DNA from: Desulfobacterales bacterium CG23_combo_of_CG06-09_8_20_14_all_52_9
Lineage (GTDB): Bacteria > Desulfobacterota > Desulfobacteria > Desulfobacterales > UBA2156
Reading direction: 5' to 3'
Assembly: GCA_002771315.1 (NCBI GenBank)
Contig: PCSF01000198.1
Location: forward strand, 1-6,163
DNA: 6,163 nt
Part shown: positions 5,165 to 6,163 of the stretch, piece after piece
Numbering within the stretch: position 1 is the stretch's first letter
How the letters are laid out: each line of letters starts with the position of its first letter
Translations under genes and position numbers: made by a program
Notes under the pieces: model-generated
Told to the model about the DNA's origin: nothing
What the model saw: the letters and a program-made list of their open reading frames with translations, nothing else
Databases searched by the model: none

Positions 5165-5935
5165 ATGGTGAAAATCTTCGAATATGCAGGCCGGCCGTTT
5201 CTCGGAATCCTGGAGGAGTTCGGTCGGACTGTGCTTCTCTTTTTTTCCGCGGGGGCCTGGGCCTTTAGACCCCCGTTTCGATTGCGTGTCATTTTCAAAC
5301 AGATGGAAACGGTGGGGGTGAATTCCCTCACCGTGGTTTTGATCACGGCCATTTCCTCCGGGATGGTTCTGGCGCTTCAGTCCTATTATGGTTTCCGGAT
5401 GTTCGGCGGCGAAGGCCTCGTGGGAGCCACGGTGGCCTTGTCCCTGACCCGGGAGATCGGGCCGGTCTTCACCGCTCTCATGGTCACCGGGAGGGCCGGT
5501 TCCGCCATGGCCGCCGAGATCGGCACCATGAGGGTCAAGGAACAGATCGATGCCCTTTACGCCATGTCCGTCAACCCGGTGCAGTTTCTCGTCATGCCCC
5601 GTATCCTGGCCGGCATCCTGATGCTCCCTGTTTTGACCATCGTGGCGGACTTCATCGGCATCATGGGCGGGTATTTTGTCGGAGTCCGGTTGCTGGATAT
5701 CAACTCCGGGATTTTCATGGCCCGGATCTATGAAATGGTGAAGCTTGGCGACATCTTCAACGGCCTCATCAAGTCCGCCTGTTTCGGATTGATCCTGTCG
5801 GTGGTGAGCTGTTACAAGGGGTTTTATACTACTGGGGGGGCCCAGGGGGTGGGCCGGTCCGCCACCCAGGCCGTGGTGGTTTCCACGGTTTCCATATTCA
5901 TCAGCGATTTCTTCTTGACCGCGGTGATGTTCTGA
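5165..5935 (+). CDS. mlaE: MlaE-family ABC transporter permease (MCE-system phospholipid transport)
   Basis: MlaE is the inner-membrane permease of the MCE/Mla ABC transporter that moves phospholipids between inner and outer membrane. From ATG 5165 the product is 256 residues, the usual family length. It has an N-terminal amphipathic region with EEFGR (17-21) and several hydrophobic helices (about 52-75, 96-110, 140-175, 200-217 and 236-256). The conserved core reads ALSLTREIGPV (91-101) and GRAGSAMAAEIGTMRVKEQI (109-128), and GGAQGVGRSATQAVV (224-238) is typical of non-enteric members. Earlier in-frame starts exist at ATG 5144 and TTG 5096. TTG 5096 coincides with the -35 box of a strong candidate promoter, so it would lie upstream of the transcript. 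The 5165 start aligns best with my memory of the E. coli MlaE N-terminus, though its ribosome binding site is weak. It overlaps mlaF by 1 nt, forming an operon. Confidence 0.94.
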   Translation: MVKIFEYAGRPFLGILEEFGRTVLLFFSAGAWAFRPPFRLRVIFKQMETVGVNSLTVVLITAISSGMVLALQSYYGFRMFGGEGLVGATVALSLTREIGPVFTALMVTGRAGSAMAAEIGTMRVKEQIDALYAMSVNPVQFLVMPRILAGILMLPVLTIVADFIGIMGGYFVGVRLLDINSGIFMARIYEMVKLGDIFNGLIKSACFGLILSVVSCYKGFYTTGGAQGVGRSATQAVVVSTVSIFISDFFLTAVMF

Positions 5936-6163
5936 TGATCCGACTTTCCGGCGTTACCAAGAGCTTCGGACGACAAAGAGTCTTGGACGGCCTGGACCTG
6001 GAAATCCCTGGTGAGAAAATCACCGTCATACTGGGGCAGAGCGGTTCGGGAAAGAGCGTGATCCTCAAGCATATCATCGGCCTCATGAAGCCGGATTCCG
6101 GAGAGATTTACATCAACAGCACGGACATCACCAAGCTCAACGACCGGGAACTCAACGAGGTCC
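5935..6163 (+). CDS. mlaF: MlaF-family ABC transporter ATP-binding protein (N-terminal 76 codons; 3' end outside window)
   Basis: MlaF is the cytoplasmic ATPase that powers the MlaE permease. The visible part begins MIRLSGVTKSFGRQRVLDG, with the aromatic A-loop position at Phe11, and contains the Walker A motif GQSGSGKS (34-41) followed by HIIGLMKPDSGEI (46-58), the usual ABC ATPase N-terminal pattern. The Q-loop, signature, Walker B and H-loop lie beyond the right edge. The ATG overlaps the mlaE stop (TGATG), and a GGTGA ribosome binding site sits 7 nt upstream inside mlaE. The pairing of an MlaE permease with a directly following ATPase defines the system; an MCE-domain substrate-binding protein (MlaD) is expected next but is not visible. 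Confidence 0.93.
   Translation, partial: MIRLSGVTKSFGRQRVLDGLDLEIPGEKITVILGQSGSGKSVILKHIIGLMKPDSGEIYINSTDITKLNDRELNEV

Overview
The window holds two divergent gene sets of a Gram-negative (diderm) bacterium, separated by an AT-rich control region of about 350 bp. Family content suggests a delta-proteobacterium in the broad sense (Desulfobacterota/Myxococcota-like). The pointers are a PilQ with several AMIN-like domains and a lipobox, Lys/Ala/Pro-rich linkers, and an MlaE of the widespread non-enteric type. This placement is an inference, not a phylogenetic result.

Minus strand, read right to left: a small XRE-type helix-turn-helix gene (4818-4594), then pilM (4584-3526), pilN (3529-2927), pilO (2930-2307), pilP (2304-1546) and pilQ (from 1542, running off the left edge after 514 codons). 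This is the classical type IV pilus alignment cluster. PilM is a cytoplasmic actin-like protein that binds the PilN N-terminus. PilN and PilO are bitopic inner-membrane proteins. PilP is an inner-membrane lipoprotein that bridges PilN/PilO to the outer-membrane secretin PilQ. Junctions are very tight (ATGA overlaps, TAGTGATG, TAAGAAATG), and most upstream genes carry the next gene's ribosome binding site inside their last codons, so this looks like one translationally coupled operon.

Centre (4819-5164): no convincing gene. There is a good sigma70-like promoter facing the HTH/pil operon (TTGACT-N17-TTGAAT), a stronger one facing mlaE (TTGACT-N17-TATAAC), a second possible plus-strand promoter, a 7-bp direct repeat with a 10-bp period at the HTH gene's start codon, an AT-rich dyad, and a nested inverted-repeat segment just upstream of the mlaE promoter.

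Plus strand: mlaE (start best placed at 5165, ending 5935), an MCE-system ABC permease, followed with a 1-nt overlap by mlaF (from 5935, cut by the right edge), its ABC ATPase. These act in phospholipid traffic between the two membranes.

The core proteins look ordinary and intact. The less ordinary points are the small DNA-binding protein leading the pilMNOPQ operon with a possible operator at its own start, a PilQ that looks lipidated by itself, and the shared regulatory region between pilus assembly and envelope lipid transport. I saw no mobile element, CRISPR array, tRNA or rRNA.
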